A stretch of DNA of 45,346 nt from Deltaproteobacteria bacterium. Lineage in GTDB: Bacteria > Desulfobacterota > Syntrophia > Syntrophales > UBA8958. This document shows, piece by piece, positions 17,402-27,348 of this stretch (its first letter is position 1; each line of letters starts with the position of its first letter). The position numbers and the translations under genes are program-made. The stretch is from positions 1-45,346 of the forward strand of contig JAPLJZ010000067.1 of NCBI GenBank assembly GCA_026388335.1, written 5' to 3'. The notes beneath the pieces are model-generated. The model had not been told where the DNA came from and made no database searches. It worked only from the letters and a program-made list of their open reading frames with translations.

Positions 17402-17896
17402 ATGGATGAGTTGAACAAGGCATTGTATGAGGCGTATGTAGGTGAAGCAAAAGCGGCGTTGCGCTTGAAGGTCTTTGCGGACAAAGCTAAAAAGGAAGGC
17501 TACTCTCAGATTGCCAAGCTCTTCGGTGTTATTTCCTTTTCTGAAGAGATACATGGGACCCGAGCGCTGAAACTGCTTAAGGAAGTAAAATCGACGGAAG
17601 AGAATCTTGCGGCAAGCTTTGAATCGGAACAGAAGGTTGCCGGCGTCGCTTATGACGAATTTATAAAAATGGCGGAACGGGCAGGCAACAAGGCGGCGAT
17701 CCTTCACTTCAGCCAGAGCCGGGATGTGGAAGAGGTTCATGCCAAACTCTATAAAGAGGCGATGAACCACTTTCTCGAGGAACGGGAAACAACCTATTAT
17801 GTATGCAAGGTATGCGGTTTTGTATCCGATGGAGTCCTGCCTGATGAATGTCCCTTCTGCGGTGCCAAAAAGGAGCAGTTTGAACATTTCGGATAA
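17402..17896 (+). CDS. Rubrerythrin-family peroxide reductase
   Basis: A 164-residue rubrerythrin: an N-terminal four-helix diiron domain and a C-terminal rubredoxin-like iron site. Metal ligands are visible in EAYVGEAKA near residue 10, SEEIHG (E-x2-H) near residue 50, ESEQ in the third helix and VEEVH (E-x2-H) in the fourth. The rubredoxin-like part is CKVCG...CPFCG at the end. It reduces H2O2 in anaerobes, with electrons from rubredoxin encoded 29 bp upstream. I chose ATG 17402 (AGGA nine bases upstream; the protein starts MDELNKALYEAY as in the family). A hairpin at 17908-17940 follows the stop. Confidence 0.93.
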   Translation: MDELNKALYEAYVGEAKAALRLKVFADKAKKEGYSQIAKLFGVISFSEEIHGTRALKLLKEVKSTEENLAASFESEQKVAGVAYDEFIKMAERAGNKAAILHFSQSRDVEEVHAKLYKEAMNHFLEERETTYYVCKVCGFVSDGVLPDECPFCGAKKEQFEHFG

Positions 17897-17907
17897 CAAG
17901 CTGCATG

Positions 17908-17940
17908 CTGGGGGACAGATTTTAAATCTCTTCCCCCCAG
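17908..17940 (+). other. Long imperfect hairpin after rubrerythrin
   Basis: CTGGGGGACAGATTT pairs with AAATCT...CCCCCCAG to form a stem of about 13-14 bp with a small bulge. No T tract follows, so it is probably not a full terminator. It may stabilise or process the mRNA between the redox genes and the membrane protein-mutS genes. Confidence 0.45.
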
Positions 17941-17953
17941 ATGAGGAGCGATA

Positions 17954-18304
17954 ATGAAAGGACTGATCGTCCGCTGGCTGATTTTGACCATTGCCATTCT
18001 GTCTGCCGCCTATTTCATCCGGGGCATTTACGTAAGTAGTTTCGCAGCCGCCTTTTTTGCCGCGGCGGTTCTTGGAATTCTGAACGCCCTGTTCAAACCT
18101 GTTCTCATCCTCCTTACCCTGCCCATAAATATCCTGACTCTGGGCCTCTTCACCTTTATCATCAATGCGGTGCTTTTGAAAATGACCGCCGGCCTCATTC
18201 CCGGATTTGATATTCAGGGGTTCTGGCCCGCCGTTCTCGGCGCCCTTGTCATCAGTATCGTCAACTGGCTCCTTCATGTCCTGATTACCGATTCCGGGAA
18301 ATGA
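17954..18304 (+). CDS. Phage-holin family 4-type membrane protein
   Basis: A 116-residue membrane protein with four predicted helices (about 5-24, 29-50, 55-77 and 87-110), a short GK-rich C terminus and the family stretch [23 protein letters not shown]. Proteins of this kind are common in bacterial chromosomes and are named after phage holins; they are not evidence for a prophage. The cellular role is unknown. The stop codon overlaps the mutS start as ATGA at 18301-18304, so it is translationally coupled to mutS. The ATG at 17954 is preceded by GAGGAG. It is an inner membrane protein. Confidence 0.85.
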   Translation: MKGLIVRWLILTIAILSAAYFIRGIYVSSFAAAFFAAAVLGILNALFKPVLILLTLPINILTLGLFTFIINAVLLKMTAGLIPGFDIQGFWPAVLGALVISIVNWLLHVLITDSGK

Positions 18305-20973
18305 AGAGCTCAGGGCCTGGAACGGACAAAAGGGCGACGGGGACAAGCGATCTGACTCCGGCGATGAAGCAGTACATGGAACTGAAATCACGTTATCAGG
18401 ACAGTATCCTGTTTTTCAGAATGGGAGATTTTTATGAAATGTTTTTTGAGGATGCCGTCATTGCATCGAAGATTCTCGAGATTACTCTTACCTCAAGAAA
18501 CAAAAATAAAGAGGGCAGCATCCCTCTTTGCGGGTTTCCCTATCATGCCGCGCCTTCCTATATTGCCAAACTGATTGAAAAGGGGCGTAAAGTCGCCATA
18601 TGTGAGCAGATTGAAGATCCGAAGCACGCCACGGGTGTTGTTAAGAGAGACGTTGTCCGGGTCATAACGCCGGGTCTGATGGCTGATCCCAACCATCTGG
18701 ATGCCACGGAGAATCATTTCATCGCCTCCTTAACTGTTGAGAAGGGGAACTTCGGCCTGGTGTTCATGGACATTTCGACCGGGGAGTTCCGGGTGATGGA
18801 GTTCCAGGACCGGGACATGTTTCTGGCCGAAATAACGGGGCTGCGATTCCGGGAAATCATCATTCCCGACAATTTTCAGGATCAGGCCCTGTTAAAGACC
18901 CTTTCCCGGAACGAGCACATAGCCGTCATCAATTCCTTCCCCCGTGACTACTTTGACCGGGACGAATCCCTCCAGCGCCTGCGTAACTATTTTCCTCAGG
19001 AAAATCTCGACGAGGTCGCCATCGAAAACCGTCCGGCCATCATCGGGCCGGCCGGGGCCATCCTCCGCTATTTAGAGGAGACGCAAAAAGAACATCTTGC
19101 CCACGTCAATCATTTGGAGGAGATGGCATGGAAGCATGTACTGCTCCTCGATGATATCGCCAAGGGAACGCTGGAATTGTTCCATACCATCCAGGAGCGC
19201 AAGAAAAAGGGTTCCCTCTTTTCTGTTCTCGACGAAACGGTGACGGCCATGGGGGCAAGACGGTTGCGCTGGTGGCTCCATTATCCCCTTACGGAACCGG
19301 CAAAAATACAACAGCGTCTTGGTTCGGTTGGGGAGATCAAGGAGCATCACCTGCTTCGAGAGGAACTACGCAAGATCCTGGAGAAGATTTATGATCTTGA
19401 ACGTCTGAGCGGACGTGTGGCGATGGATATGGCCCATGCGAGAGATCTGGCGGCCCTGAAGACGTCTCTGCAGGTTATCCCGCAGCTTAAAGTGCTCCTC
19501 CAATCCCTGACATCGCCACTGATCCATTCTCTCATGAGCAGGATGGATGATCTGCCGGAGACGACGGCGCTGATTGACCGCGCCATTGTTGACGACCCTC
19601 CCCTGACAATTCGCGAAGGGGGAATAATCAAGGATGGCTTTGACGAAGAGCTTGACCATCTTCTGTCCCTGTCCCGGAATGGCAAGCAGAACATTGCCGC
19701 CCTTGAAGAACGGGAGCGAAAGAAAACAGGAATCCAGTCCCTTAAGGTAGGATTCAATCAAATTTTTGGATATTATATCGAGGTGACCAAGGCCAATACC
19801 CATCTGGTCCCTGGCGACTATATCCGCAAACAGACCCTGGTGAATGCCGAACGTTATATCAACCAGGAACTGAAGGAATTTGAGCAGACCGTCCTTCATG
19901 CCGAGGAAAACGGCAGACAACGGGAATATGAACTATTTCTCCGGATTAGGGAAGAAATCGCCCGGCATATCAGGCAGATTCAAGAAACATCGTCCTGTCT
20001 GGCCGATCTCGATGCGTTGACCTCTCTGGCCGAGGTAGCGGAAAAATACGGTTATTGCTGTCCTGTCGTTGATGATGGGGAAGTAATAGAAATCGCCGAC
20101 GGTCGGCATCCGGTGGTGGAGAGGATGCCGCTGGCGGAAGGATTCGTACCCAATGACACTTATTTGGATCTGAATCAAAACCGGCTCCTCATAATCACCG
20201 GACCCAATATGGCTGGTAAATCGACCTTCATCCGCCAGGTTGCCCTGATGGTAATTATGGCTCAGATGGGCAGCTTTGTCCCGGCAAAAAAGGCCCATAT
20301 CGGCGTTACCGACCGTATTTTTACCCGTATCGGCGCTGCCGACAGTCTTGCCCGGGGGCAGAGCACCTTCATGGTGGAAATGCAAGAGATGGCGAATATC
20401 CTGAATCATGCAACCCACCGGAGTTTGATCATCCTGGACGAAGTAGGTCGGGGAACCAGTACTTTTGACGGCCTGAGCATTGCCTGGGCCGTGGCCGAGT
20501 ATATTCATGATGAAAAGCATGTCGGCGCCAGGACCTTATTTGCCACCCATTATCATCAATTGACCGAACTGGCCCTGACCCATGAAGGGGCCAGGAATTA
20601 TAACATTGCCGTCCGAGAGTGGGGAGATAGGATAATTTTTCTCAGAAAGATCATGGAAGGCGGGACAAGCAGAAGCTACGGCATTCAGGTAGCCAGATTG
20701 GCAGGTGTTCCCGATGAGGTGATCCAACGCTCCCAGGAAATTCTCAAAAATCTGGAAAAAGGGGAACTGGATGATATGGGCGTCCCCAGGATTGCCCGCG
20801 GGAAAAAACCTGCCGCCAAAGGCCGGATGACAAATCAGCTGAGCCTCTTCATGGATGACAGGGATATCATTTTAAACGAACTGATGGACCTCAATACGAC
20901 TCATCTTACACCCCTCGAAGCCTTAAATCGCCTTCACGAGTGGCAAAACAGGATCGGGGGCAGGAGGACATGA
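18301..20973 (+). CDS. mutS: DNA mismatch repair protein MutS
   Basis: An 890-residue MutS, normal length. The N-terminal mismatch-binding motif is [11 protein letters not shown] near residue 42, with the Phe and Glu that touch the mismatch. Core and clamp domains follow. The ATPase domain carries Walker [10 protein letters not shown] near residue 634, the ST-motif [17 protein letters not shown], Walker [14 protein letters not shown], and ATHYHQL. The C-terminal end [14 protein letters not shown] is the usual helix-turn-helix dimer tail. The protein recognises mismatches and small loops and recruits MutL. The start overlaps the upstream membrane protein gene, and the stop overlaps the next gene (ATGA), so three genes are coupled. 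Confidence 0.97.
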   Translation: MKSSGPGTDKRATGTSDLTPAMKQYMELKSRYQDSILFFRMGDFYEMFFEDAVIASKILEITLTSRNKNKEGSIPLCGFPYHAAPSYIAKLIEKGRKVAICEQIEDPKHATGVVKRDVVRVITPGLMADPNHLDATENHFIASLTVEKGNFGLVFMDISTGEFRVMEFQDRDMFLAEITGLRFREIIIPDNFQDQALLKTLSRNEHIAVINSFPRDYFDRDESLQRLRNYFPQENLDEVAIENRPAIIGPAGAILRYLEETQKEHLAHVNHLEEMAWKHVLLLDDIAKGTLELFHTIQERKKKGSLFSVLDETVTAMGARRLRWWLHYPLTEPAKIQQRLGSVGEIKEHHLLREELRKILEKIYDLERLSGRVAMDMAHARDLAALKTSLQVIPQLKVLLQSLTSPLIHSLMSRMDDLPETTALIDRAIVDDPPLTIREGGIIKDGFDEELDHLLSLSRNGKQNIAALEERERKKTGIQSLKVGFNQIFGYYIEVTKANTHLVPGDYIRKQTLVNAERYINQELKEFEQTVLHAEENGRQREYELFLRIREEIARHIRQIQETSSCLADLDALTSLAEVAEKYGYCCPVVDDGEVIEIADGRHPVVERMPLAEGFVPNDTYLDLNQNRLLIITGPNMAGKSTFIRQVALMVIMAQMGSFVPAKKAHIGVTDRIFTRIGAADSLARGQSTFMVEMQEMANILNHATHRSLIILDEVGRGTSTFDGLSIAWAVAEYIHDEKHVGARTLFATHYHQLTELALTHEGARNYNIAVREWGDRIIFLRKIMEGGTSRSYGIQVARLAGVPDEVIQRSQEILKNLEKGELDDMGVPRIARGKKPAAKGRMTNQLSLFMDDRDIILNELMDLNTTHLTPLEALNRLHEWQNRIGGRRT

Positions 20974-21890
20974 GGAAGATTGGGATCATTTCCTTTTTCC
21001 TGATCTTGGCCTTTTTTTTCTCCTTACCGGCGCTGGCGGCGGACTGGTCGCCCCTGATGAAGCGACTGATTAATGATGGGTTCGAAGAAAAATCGGTGCG
21101 AGCGCTTTTCAGCCGTAATGACGTCCAGTTTGATCCGGAACCGATGGCAATGAAAATGAATGAACTCTTGAGGCGCTCATCCAATTATCCGGTGTCGTCA
21201 AGGCCATTCGTAAGCAGGGAAGTTCATAAACGGTATCTCCGCTCCGACATGATCAATCAGGCGCGTGCATACCTGGAGCGGAACCGCACAACTCTGGAGC
21301 AAATTCGCCGGACCTACTGTGTCCCGAAAGAGGTGGTAGTATCCATCCTCCTGGTTGAAACCCACCTGGGGGCCAATACGGGGAAAAGAAAGGCCTTTCA
21401 TGTCCTTTCCAGTATGGCCTTGAGCACAGATTTGGAACAGGTTAAATCTTTTGTCCCGTCGGGGATCATACGCAACGATAATGAAGAATATGCCCGGACG
21501 CGCTGCCGGGAAAAATCGGACTGGGCCTACAATGAACTGAAATTTCTACTGGAATATTCGCGAATCAACAACGCGGATCCCCTTTCCATTCCCGGGTCGA
21601 TCTATGGGGCAATAGGTCTTTGCCAGTTTATGCCTTCCAATGTTTTTCTCTATGGGGTCGATGCGGGTGGCAAGGGGCGCATCGATCTTTTTTCCACTCC
21701 AGACGCTTTGAACAGTATTGCCAATTATCTTCACCAGAATGGCTGGGGATGCCGGATAGAAAAGAAGAACCAGCGCCGGGTAGTTATGACCTATAATCAC
21801 AGTCAGGTTTATGCCAATACTGTCCTGGCCGTGGCCGACCGGTTGCAGGCAAAGAAACGGGAGCGGGGCCGATCAAACCGGGCAACATAG
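20970..21890 (+). CDS. Lytic murein transglycosylase, MltB-like
   Basis: A 306-residue exported lytic transglycosylase (SLT family 3/MltB type). The signal peptide covers residues 1-23 (hydrophobic core [15 protein letters not shown]) without a clear lipobox cysteine. The catalytic glutamate is in [10 protein letters not shown] near residue 127, and [12 protein letters not shown] follows near residue 210. The enzyme cuts glycan strands and forms 1,6-anhydro ends. The ATG at 20970 overlaps the mutS stop by four bases; an in-frame GTG at 20940 is possible but would put ten polar residues before the signal peptide. It converges with the GspE-like gene on the other strand. The short gap holds only a 24-codon ORF of doubtful value. 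Confidence 0.9.
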   Translation: MRKIGIISFFLILAFFFSLPALAADWSPLMKRLINDGFEEKSVRALFSRNDVQFDPEPMAMKMNELLRRSSNYPVSSRPFVSREVHKRYLRSDMINQARAYLERNRTTLEQIRRTYCVPKEVVVSILLVETHLGANTGKRKAFHVLSSMALSTDLEQVKSFVPSGIIRNDNEEYARTRCREKSDWAYNELKFLLEYSRINNADPLSIPGSIYGAIGLCQFMPSNVFLYGVDAGGKGRIDLFSTPDALNSIANYLHQNGWGCRIEKKNQRRVVMTYNHSQVYANTVLAVADRLQAKKRERGRSNRAT

Positions 21891-21979
21891 AACCGCAGGG
21901 AGGGCCAGGGCCATGAGCGCCGCTATGGAGAAGCTGTCAAAACAAATGATTGCAGATGTTTATCAGGTCCTGCAGAAAA

Positions 21980-24277
21980 CTACTTGATACAGACCCGGCG
22001 GATCTGTTTAAAATCGGTTATGCCTTGAATTGCCTTCTGGATGCCATCCTGAAGAAGGGTGGTCATGCCTTCGGACATGGACATTTGCCGCAGGACTTCC
22101 ACCGGTTCGTGCTTCTGGATCATCCGCTTGACGTTGTCTGAGGCGACCAACAGCTCGTGGATGCCCATCCTTCCCTTGTACCCTGATTTATCGCAGATAT
22201 CGCAGCCTTTAGGACGGTAAAGGGTGAAGTCGTCCGTATATGTGATGTTGAGCTTCTTAAAGTCTTCTTCACCATAGCTCTCCACCATCTCGTCAAATTC
22301 CTGCCCCGTCGGATGATAGGGTTCCTTGCAGTTCTTGCAGAGGGTGCGCACCAGACGCTGGGCAAGAATACCCAGGAGGGCGTCGGCGAAATTCAGCGGG
22401 TCGATCCCCATATCCAGGAGCCTGGTGATGGTTTCCGGGGCGCTGTTGGTATGGAGGGTGCTGAAGACGAGATGTCCTGTCAGGGACGCCTCGACGCCTG
22501 TCTTGGCTGTTTCAAAATCCCGCATTTCACCGACCATGATGACATCCGGGTCCGCCCGCAGGAAGGCCCGCATGGCTGCTGCGAAATCGAAACCGATCTT
22601 CGGTTGCACCTGAACCTGTCGGAGTCCGTACTGGGTAATTTCGACGGGATCTTCGGCGGTCCAGATCTTCCGGTCCGGGGTGTTGATATGGTGCAGGGCG
22701 GCATGGAGGGTGGTGGTCTTGCCGGAACCGGTGGGACCCACCACGAGGATCATCCCGTAGGGCTTTTCGCAGATGTCGAGGAGTCCCTTGTAATTCCGCG
22801 GCAACAGGGCCATTGCTTCCAGGGGCAGGGTTTCTCCTTTGGCCAGGATACGCATGACGACGTCCTCGACGCCGCCCTGGGTGGGGATCGTTGCCACCCG
22901 CAATTCGATTTCATCGCCGCCAGGTCTTCTGAACTTGATTTTGCCGTCCTGGGGAAGGCGTTTGATGGTGATATCAAGATTGGACATGATCTTGATCCTC
23001 GATATCAGGGCTAACCGGTAGTTGTAAGGAACCGTCTGATAGAGGGCGCAGTCCCCATCGACCCGGAATCTTACTTCAACATTCTTTTTGCCGACGTTGG
23101 GTTCGATATGAATGTCGGATGTCCGCCGGGCGTAAGCGTCATTGATAATCTTGTTGACAAGCTGCATTATGGCGCTGTCTGATTCGGTGACGATATCTCC
23201 ATCTTCATCTTCATCTGCGTCGTCCGAATCGGCATCCATTTTTCCCAGGATGTCGGAAATAGAGGTTTCATCTTCCGGTGACTGGTAAAAATAACCAATG
23301 AACTTGATGATATCTTCAGTGAGGGCCACGTCGTACCGGATTGCTTTGGTCTTCATGAGGTTTTCGATCATGTCCCGCTTGAGGATGTTGTTGGGGTCGT
23401 CCACCAGGATATTGATATTGCCGTCCTCCATCCTGCTGATGGGCACCCAGAGTTCTCTGCGCAGGTAGTCCTTCTTGAGATTCTTGATGAGATCCCCCGG
23501 GATGGGAATTTTATCGTTGAACTGGACAAACTTGCAGCGATAAAATTCGGCAAAAGACTTCCCCATATCGTCCTTGGAGATCTTGTATTTTTTCATGACG
23601 AAGGCTTCCATCGTTTCTTTCTGCTCCCGGGATTCTTCCCAGGCGGCATCCAGTTCTTCCTCTTTGAGAAAATCCCGGCTGATCAGGTAATCGAAGCGGG
23701 TCTTGCGCCTCCGGGCAAAACGCTCCTGGTTGAAGAAGGCGACTCCGAGGACTTCAGACATTTCGTGCAGAAAACCTTTTTCATCTTCTGAAAACTTACC
23801 GATCCCCCCTTTTTTGTTGAGAATCTGGATAACCCCCATGAGCTTCCTGTTGTGGTATACCGGGGCGGCAAGAATCTGTTTGGTCCGGAAACCTGACTTC
23901 TTGTCCCAACTGGCGTCGAAGACCAGCTCCTTGTCAATCGCCTTTAATTCCTTTTCATCGTAAGCGTCGGCAATATTGGCAATTTTCCCTGTATTGGCCA
24001 CATAGCCGGCAATGCTGCGATTGCTGATGGGGACCCGGATTTCGTTAATTGTTGATCCGGAAAGAAACATGGAAAAAATCTCGTTTTTCATGCGATCAAC
24101 GATATAAATGGTAATTGAGTAGGCATCAAAGAGGTTGAGGATGCCGTCCTTCAGATCCACGAGAATCTGCTTGATGTTTTGGGCGGAGTGGATCCGGTTG
24201 GTGATATCCTGAAGATTCTTCCGGCGTTGAAGTTGTTCTTCAAGCTCGTTTATTTGTTTGGAGGCGGGATCGGCCAT
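21980..24277 (-). CDS. GspE/PilB-type secretion ATPase with N-terminal GAF domain
   Basis: A 765-residue protein. Residues 20-180 form a GAF domain (PISNRSIAGYVANTGK, APVYHNRKLMGVIQILNKKG). Residues 190-330 resemble the GspE N-terminal domain. An acidic linker near 345-362 (many Asp/Glu) separates this from the ATPase, with Walker A GPTGSGKTTT near residue 514, Asp-box TAEDPVE, Walker B DPDVIMVGEMRD, His-box STLHTN and a four-cysteine zinc site (CKNC and CDIC). It should power type IV pilus or type II secretion assembly at the inner membrane. The GAF domain suggests control by a small ligand such as a cyclic nucleotide. No other pilus gene is present here; it follows glyS by only 13 bp. Confidence 0.93.
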   Translation of the reverse strand: MADPASKQINELEEQLQRRKNLQDITNRIHSAQNIKQILVDLKDGILNLFDAYSITIYIVDRMKNEIFSMFLSGSTINEIRVPISNRSIAGYVANTGKIANIADAYDEKELKAIDKELVFDASWDKKSGFRTKQILAAPVYHNRKLMGVIQILNKKGGIGKFSEDEKGFLHEMSEVLGVAFFNQERFARRRKTRFDYLISRDFLKEEELDAAWEESREQKETMEAFVMKKYKISKDDMGKSFAEFYRCKFVQFNDKIPIPGDLIKNLKKDYLRRELWVPISRMEDGNINILVDDPNNILKRDMIENLMKTKAIRYDVALTEDIIKFIGYFYQSPEDETSISDILGKMDADSDDADEDEDGDIVTESDSAIMQLVNKIINDAYARRTSDIHIEPNVGKKNVEVRFRVDGDCALYQTVPYNYRLALISRIKIMSNLDITIKRLPQDGKIKFRRPGGDEIELRVATIPTQGGVEDVVMRILAKGETLPLEAMALLPRNYKGLLDICEKPYGMILVVGPTGSGKTTTLHAALHHINTPDRKIWTAEDPVEITQYGLRQVQVQPKIGFDFAAAMRAFLRADPDVIMVGEMRDFETAKTGVEASLTGHLVFSTLHTNSAPETITRLLDMGIDPLNFADALLGILAQRLVRTLCKNCKEPYHPTGQEFDEMVESYGEEDFKKLNITYTDDFTLYRPKGCDICDKSGYKGRMGIHELLVASDNVKRMIQKHEPVEVLRQMSMSEGMTTLLQDGIQKAIQGITDFKQIRRVCIK

Positions 24278-24290
24278 CTCGTTTTTTCCT

Positions 24291-26363
24291 TTAGAAATCT
24301 GTCACAAGCTTTGAGAAATCGGCAACTCTGCGGAATAGAGAAGAGATCTCTTCCAGAAGAGATAGACGATTATATTTTATATCCTTCTCTTTGGCCATGA
24401 TCATAACGGCGTCAAAGAATGAGTCAACAGGGGCGCGCAAACTGGCCATCTCCACGAGGGCAGATTCATAATGAAGCCCGTCGAGATACGTCAGTGCCTT
24501 GGCACGGACGCCAAGAAAGATCCGGTAAAGTTCTTTTTCCTCCTCTGCCTGAAAAAGACTTTCCTGAACGGCCCCGTCCTGGAAATCCTTGAGAATGTTG
24601 GATACGCGCTTGAAGGCGACGGCCAGCGGCTGGAAATCAACGTGCTTCCTGAAGGCTTCCATGGCCACGATCTTCTTCAGAGTCTCCGTTAAATCAGAAA
24701 AACCGGCGGCGACAACGGCGTCAACGACATCATAAGGATGTCCCTGGGCGCTCAGTTGATTCTCGAAGCGGGCCTTAAAGAACTCCATGACATCATTCTT
24801 TACGTCCATGGCCGGCCGTTTGATCCGGTCTTGCAGGTTATCGAGGCTGTAGGCGATCAGTTCGTCCAGTTTCAGGGGATATCCCTTGTCAAGGATGATG
24901 TTGATGACACCGAGGGCTTGTCTACGCAGGGCATAGGGATCGGCAGTTCCTGAGGGGATGAGGTTGACGCTGAAGAAGCCCGTGATGGTGTCCAGTTTGT
25001 CGGCAATACTGACGATGGCCCCTTCATCGGTTACGGGCAGTTCCCCGCCGGCTGCCAGGGGAAGATAATGTTCGTAAACAGCCCTGGCGACCAGCGGATT
25101 TTCTCCGGCCAAGAGGGCGTATTCGCGACCCATTACTCCCTGAAGCTCCGAGAATTCTCCCACCATCTGCGTATCCAGATCCGCCTTGGCAAGAACGGCG
25201 GTGCGGTCAACAGACGCCTTCAAGGCCGGATTGATCTTCTCGGCGATGAGGGCGGCCAGATTTCGAAAACGCAGCACCTTTTCGTAGGAGGTGCCCAACA
25301 GGGTATGATAGACAACCTTCTGCAGGTCTTCAAAGCGCTGATCGAGGGATATTTTCCGGTCCTCCTCAAAAAAGAACCGGGCGTCGGACAACCTTGCCCG
25401 GATAACCTTTTCGTTTCCTCTGGTCACTACCGAAGGATCACGGGCCAGCGTGTTGTTGATCGTAATGAAATGGGGGAGCAGCATGCCATTGTCATCGACG
25501 ACGGGGAAATATTTCTGGTGGGACATCATGGTCGTAGTCAGGACTTCCCGGGGAAGATCCAGATATGCCGGATCGAAACTGCCGCAGACCGCGGTGGGAT
25601 ACTCCACAAGAAACGTGACTGTCTGAAGCAGATCATCGTCAATGAATGGCTTTCCGGAAACCTTTGCGGCGACCCGCCGGGCTTCCTCGCCAATGATCTT
25701 TTTTCTTTCTTCCGGATCAACAATCACATAGGCGTTCTTTGTCTTTTCAAGATAATCTTTGCAATCGGATACTGCAAAGGGGGCGGGACTCATAAAGCGA
25801 TGTCCCCGGGAGGTATTCCCGCTCTGAATGTTCTCGATGTGAAAGGGGATAACAGCGCCGCCGTACAGGGCCAATATCCAGTGAATAGGTCTGGCGAAAC
25901 GGATTTCCAGATTCGACCAGCGCATGGCTTTTTTAAAGGGAATGGATAAGATCAGCTTGGAAAGAAGTTCGGGCAAGAGTTCGGTTGTGGAACCACCAGC
26001 AATCTTTTTGCGGGCGCAGAGATATTCTCCCTTGTCGGTGGTAATGATTTCGATCTCCGAGAGTTCCAGCCCCTGTCCCCTCGCAAAACCGATCGCGGCC
26101 TTGGTCGGGGCGCCCTGATCGTCAAAAGCGGCTTTCCTGGTGGGGCCGAGTTTTTCGATAACCTGATCTTCCTGCATTTCTGATAAATCCGCCACGCACA
26201 GGAAGAGACGTCTCGGCGTGGACATGGCAGTTACCTGCCCGTGCTGGACCCTTTCACCGCTGAGGGCCTTGCGGATGAGCTCGTCCATATCGGCCATGGC
26301 CTTGGGTAGAAAGGCGGCCGGAATTTCTTCCGTCCCGATTTCAAGCAGCAATTCTTTTCCCAT
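24291..26363 (-). CDS. glyS: Glycyl-tRNA synthetase beta subunit
   Basis: A 690-residue beta subunit of the bacterial heterotetrameric glycyl-tRNA synthetase. The N terminus KELLLEIGTEEIPAAFLP is the family signature. The HD-like core, VRPIHWIL-like FARPIHWILALYGG, and VDRTAVLAKADLDTQMVGEF are present, as is the C-terminal anticodon-binding (DALR-like) region. The subunit binds tRNA-Gly and works with GlyQ, encoded 33 bp upstream. GGGAG lies nine bases before the ATG at 26363. Length is as expected and I see no defects. Confidence 0.97.
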   Translation of the reverse strand: MGKELLLEIGTEEIPAAFLPKAMADMDELIRKALSGERVQHGQVTAMSTPRRLFLCVADLSEMQEDQVIEKLGPTRKAAFDDQGAPTKAAIGFARGQGLELSEIEIITTDKGEYLCARKKIAGGSTTELLPELLSKLILSIPFKKAMRWSNLEIRFARPIHWILALYGGAVIPFHIENIQSGNTSRGHRFMSPAPFAVSDCKDYLEKTKNAYVIVDPEERKKIIGEEARRVAAKVSGKPFIDDDLLQTVTFLVEYPTAVCGSFDPAYLDLPREVLTTTMMSHQKYFPVVDDNGMLLPHFITINNTLARDPSVVTRGNEKVIRARLSDARFFFEEDRKISLDQRFEDLQKVVYHTLLGTSYEKVLRFRNLAALIAEKINPALKASVDRTAVLAKADLDTQMVGEFSELQGVMGREYALLAGENPLVARAVYEHYLPLAAGGELPVTDEGAIVSIADKLDTITGFFSVNLIPSGTADPYALRRQALGVINIILDKGYPLKLDELIAYSLDNLQDRIKRPAMDVKNDVMEFFKARFENQLSAQGHPYDVVDAVVAAGFSDLTETLKKIVAMEAFRKHVDFQPLAVAFKRVSNILKDFQDGAVQESLFQAEEEKELYRIFLGVRAKALTYLDGLHYESALVEMASLRAPVDSFFDAVMIMAKEKDIKYNRLSLLEEISSLFRRVADFSKLVTDF

Positions 26364-26396
26364 TCGATAATACTCCCGTGATCGCCTGTTTCTAAA

Positions 26397-27263
26397 TTAT
26401 TTGATGAGGGGATAACCCATTTTCTCACGCTGTTTTATGTATAATTCGGCGCTGTGCCGGGCAAGATTCCTGACCCTGCCGATGTAACTGGTCCGTTCGG
26501 CGACGCTGATGGCCCCCCGGGCGTTGAGCATGTTAAAGGTATGAGAGCATTTGAGGCAGCAGTCATATGTCGGTAGAACCAGTTCCATGTCCGCGGTGCG
26601 GATGCCTTCGGCTTCGTACATGGCGAAGAGTTTCCTCATCATCTCCACATCCGCCTTTTCGAAATTATAAATGGACCACTCCACCTCGCCCTTATGGTGA
26701 ACCTCGCCGTAAGTCACCCGGTCGTTCCACTGTAAGTCGTAGACATTGTCGATCCCCTGGATATACATGGCAATCCGCTCGATGCCGTAAGTAAGTTCGG
26801 CGCATACGGGATGTAGATCCACGCCGCCGACCTGCTGGAAATAGGTGAACTGGGAGATCTCCATGCCGTCCAGCCATACCTCCCATCCTAAACCCCAGGC
26901 CCCCACCGTCGGCGATTCCCAGTCGTCTTCGACAAACCGGATATCATGTTCCAGGGGATCGATGCCGAAACTCCTCAGTGAGTCAAGGTAGAGTTCCTGA
27001 ATGTTCAGCGGCGATGGTTTCATGATTACCTGGTATTGGTAGTAATGTTGCAGGCGGTTCGGATTTTCGCCATAACGTCCATCCGTGGGTCTCCGGGAAG
27101 GTTCCACATAGGCAACATTCCAAGGCTCCGGACCCAGGGATCTTAGAAATGTTGCCGGATTGAAAGTCCCAGCCCCTACTTCAAGGTCGTATGGCTGCTG
27201 GACAACACAACCATGGTTTGCCCAGTATCTTTCTAATGAAAAAATCAACTCCTGAAAGGTCAC
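26397..27263 (-). CDS. glyQ: Glycyl-tRNA synthetase alpha subunit
   Basis: A 288-residue class II synthetase catalytic subunit that makes glycyl-adenylate and pairs with GlyS. Motifs are [23 protein letters not shown] near the start (motif 1 area), [29 protein letters not shown] (motif 2), and [23 protein letters not shown] chose GTG at 27263; it has AAGGAGG five bases upstream and gives the usual N terminus [13 protein letters not shown]. The open frame back to 27284 would swallow the ribosome site. A candidate promoter lies at 27312-27340, so glyQ-glyS may be transcribed apart from recO as well as with it. Confidence 0.96.
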   Translation of the reverse strand: MTFQELIFSLERYWANHGCVVQQPYDLEVGAGTFNPATFLRSLGPEPWNVAYVEPSRRPTDGRYGENPNRLQHYYQYQVIMKPSPLNIQELYLDSLRSFGIDPLEHDIRFVEDDWESPTVGAWGLGWEVWLDGMEISQFTYFQQVGGVDLHPVCAELTYGIERIAMYIQGIDNVYDLQWNDRVTYGEVHHKGEVEWSIYNFEKADVEMMRKLFAMYEAEGIRTADMELVLPTYDCCLKCSHTFNMLNARGAISVAERTSYIGRVRNLARHSAELYIKQREKMGYPLIK

Positions 27264-27311
27264 TATAACCTCCTTACTGTTCAAAGATTCTGCAAGGTTA
27301 TTAATGACGCC

Positions 27312-27340
27312 CGAATAACATGGCTAAGCATGGGTGTCAA
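27312..27340 (-). promoter_or_regulatory. Candidate promoter for glyQ-glyS
   Basis: On the minus strand a perfect TTGACA (27340-27335) is followed after 17 bases by TATTCG (27317-27312), which matches only three of six -10 positions. The start point would be about 45 bases upstream of the glyQ GTG. The weak -10 box keeps this tentative. Confidence 0.35.
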
Positions 27341-27348
27341 TAGGTATT

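Noticed and set aside
17954-18304. Holin suggesting a prophage
   Set aside because: The protein belongs to a chromosomal membrane family that only bears the holin name; no phage gene is nearby, and it is translationally coupled to mutS.
17381-18391. 336-codon open frame on the minus strand
   Set aside because: It runs antisense to rubrerythrin, the membrane protein and the start of mutS, all of which show clear family motifs; it has no recognisable domain.
21913-21987. 24-codon ORF after mltB
   Set aside because: It has an ATG and a G-rich stretch upstream but is too short to judge and overlaps the 3' end of the GAF-GspE gene.
25068-25949. 293-codon open frame on the plus strand
   Set aside because: It is antisense to glyS, whose motifs are plain; a codon-bias shadow.
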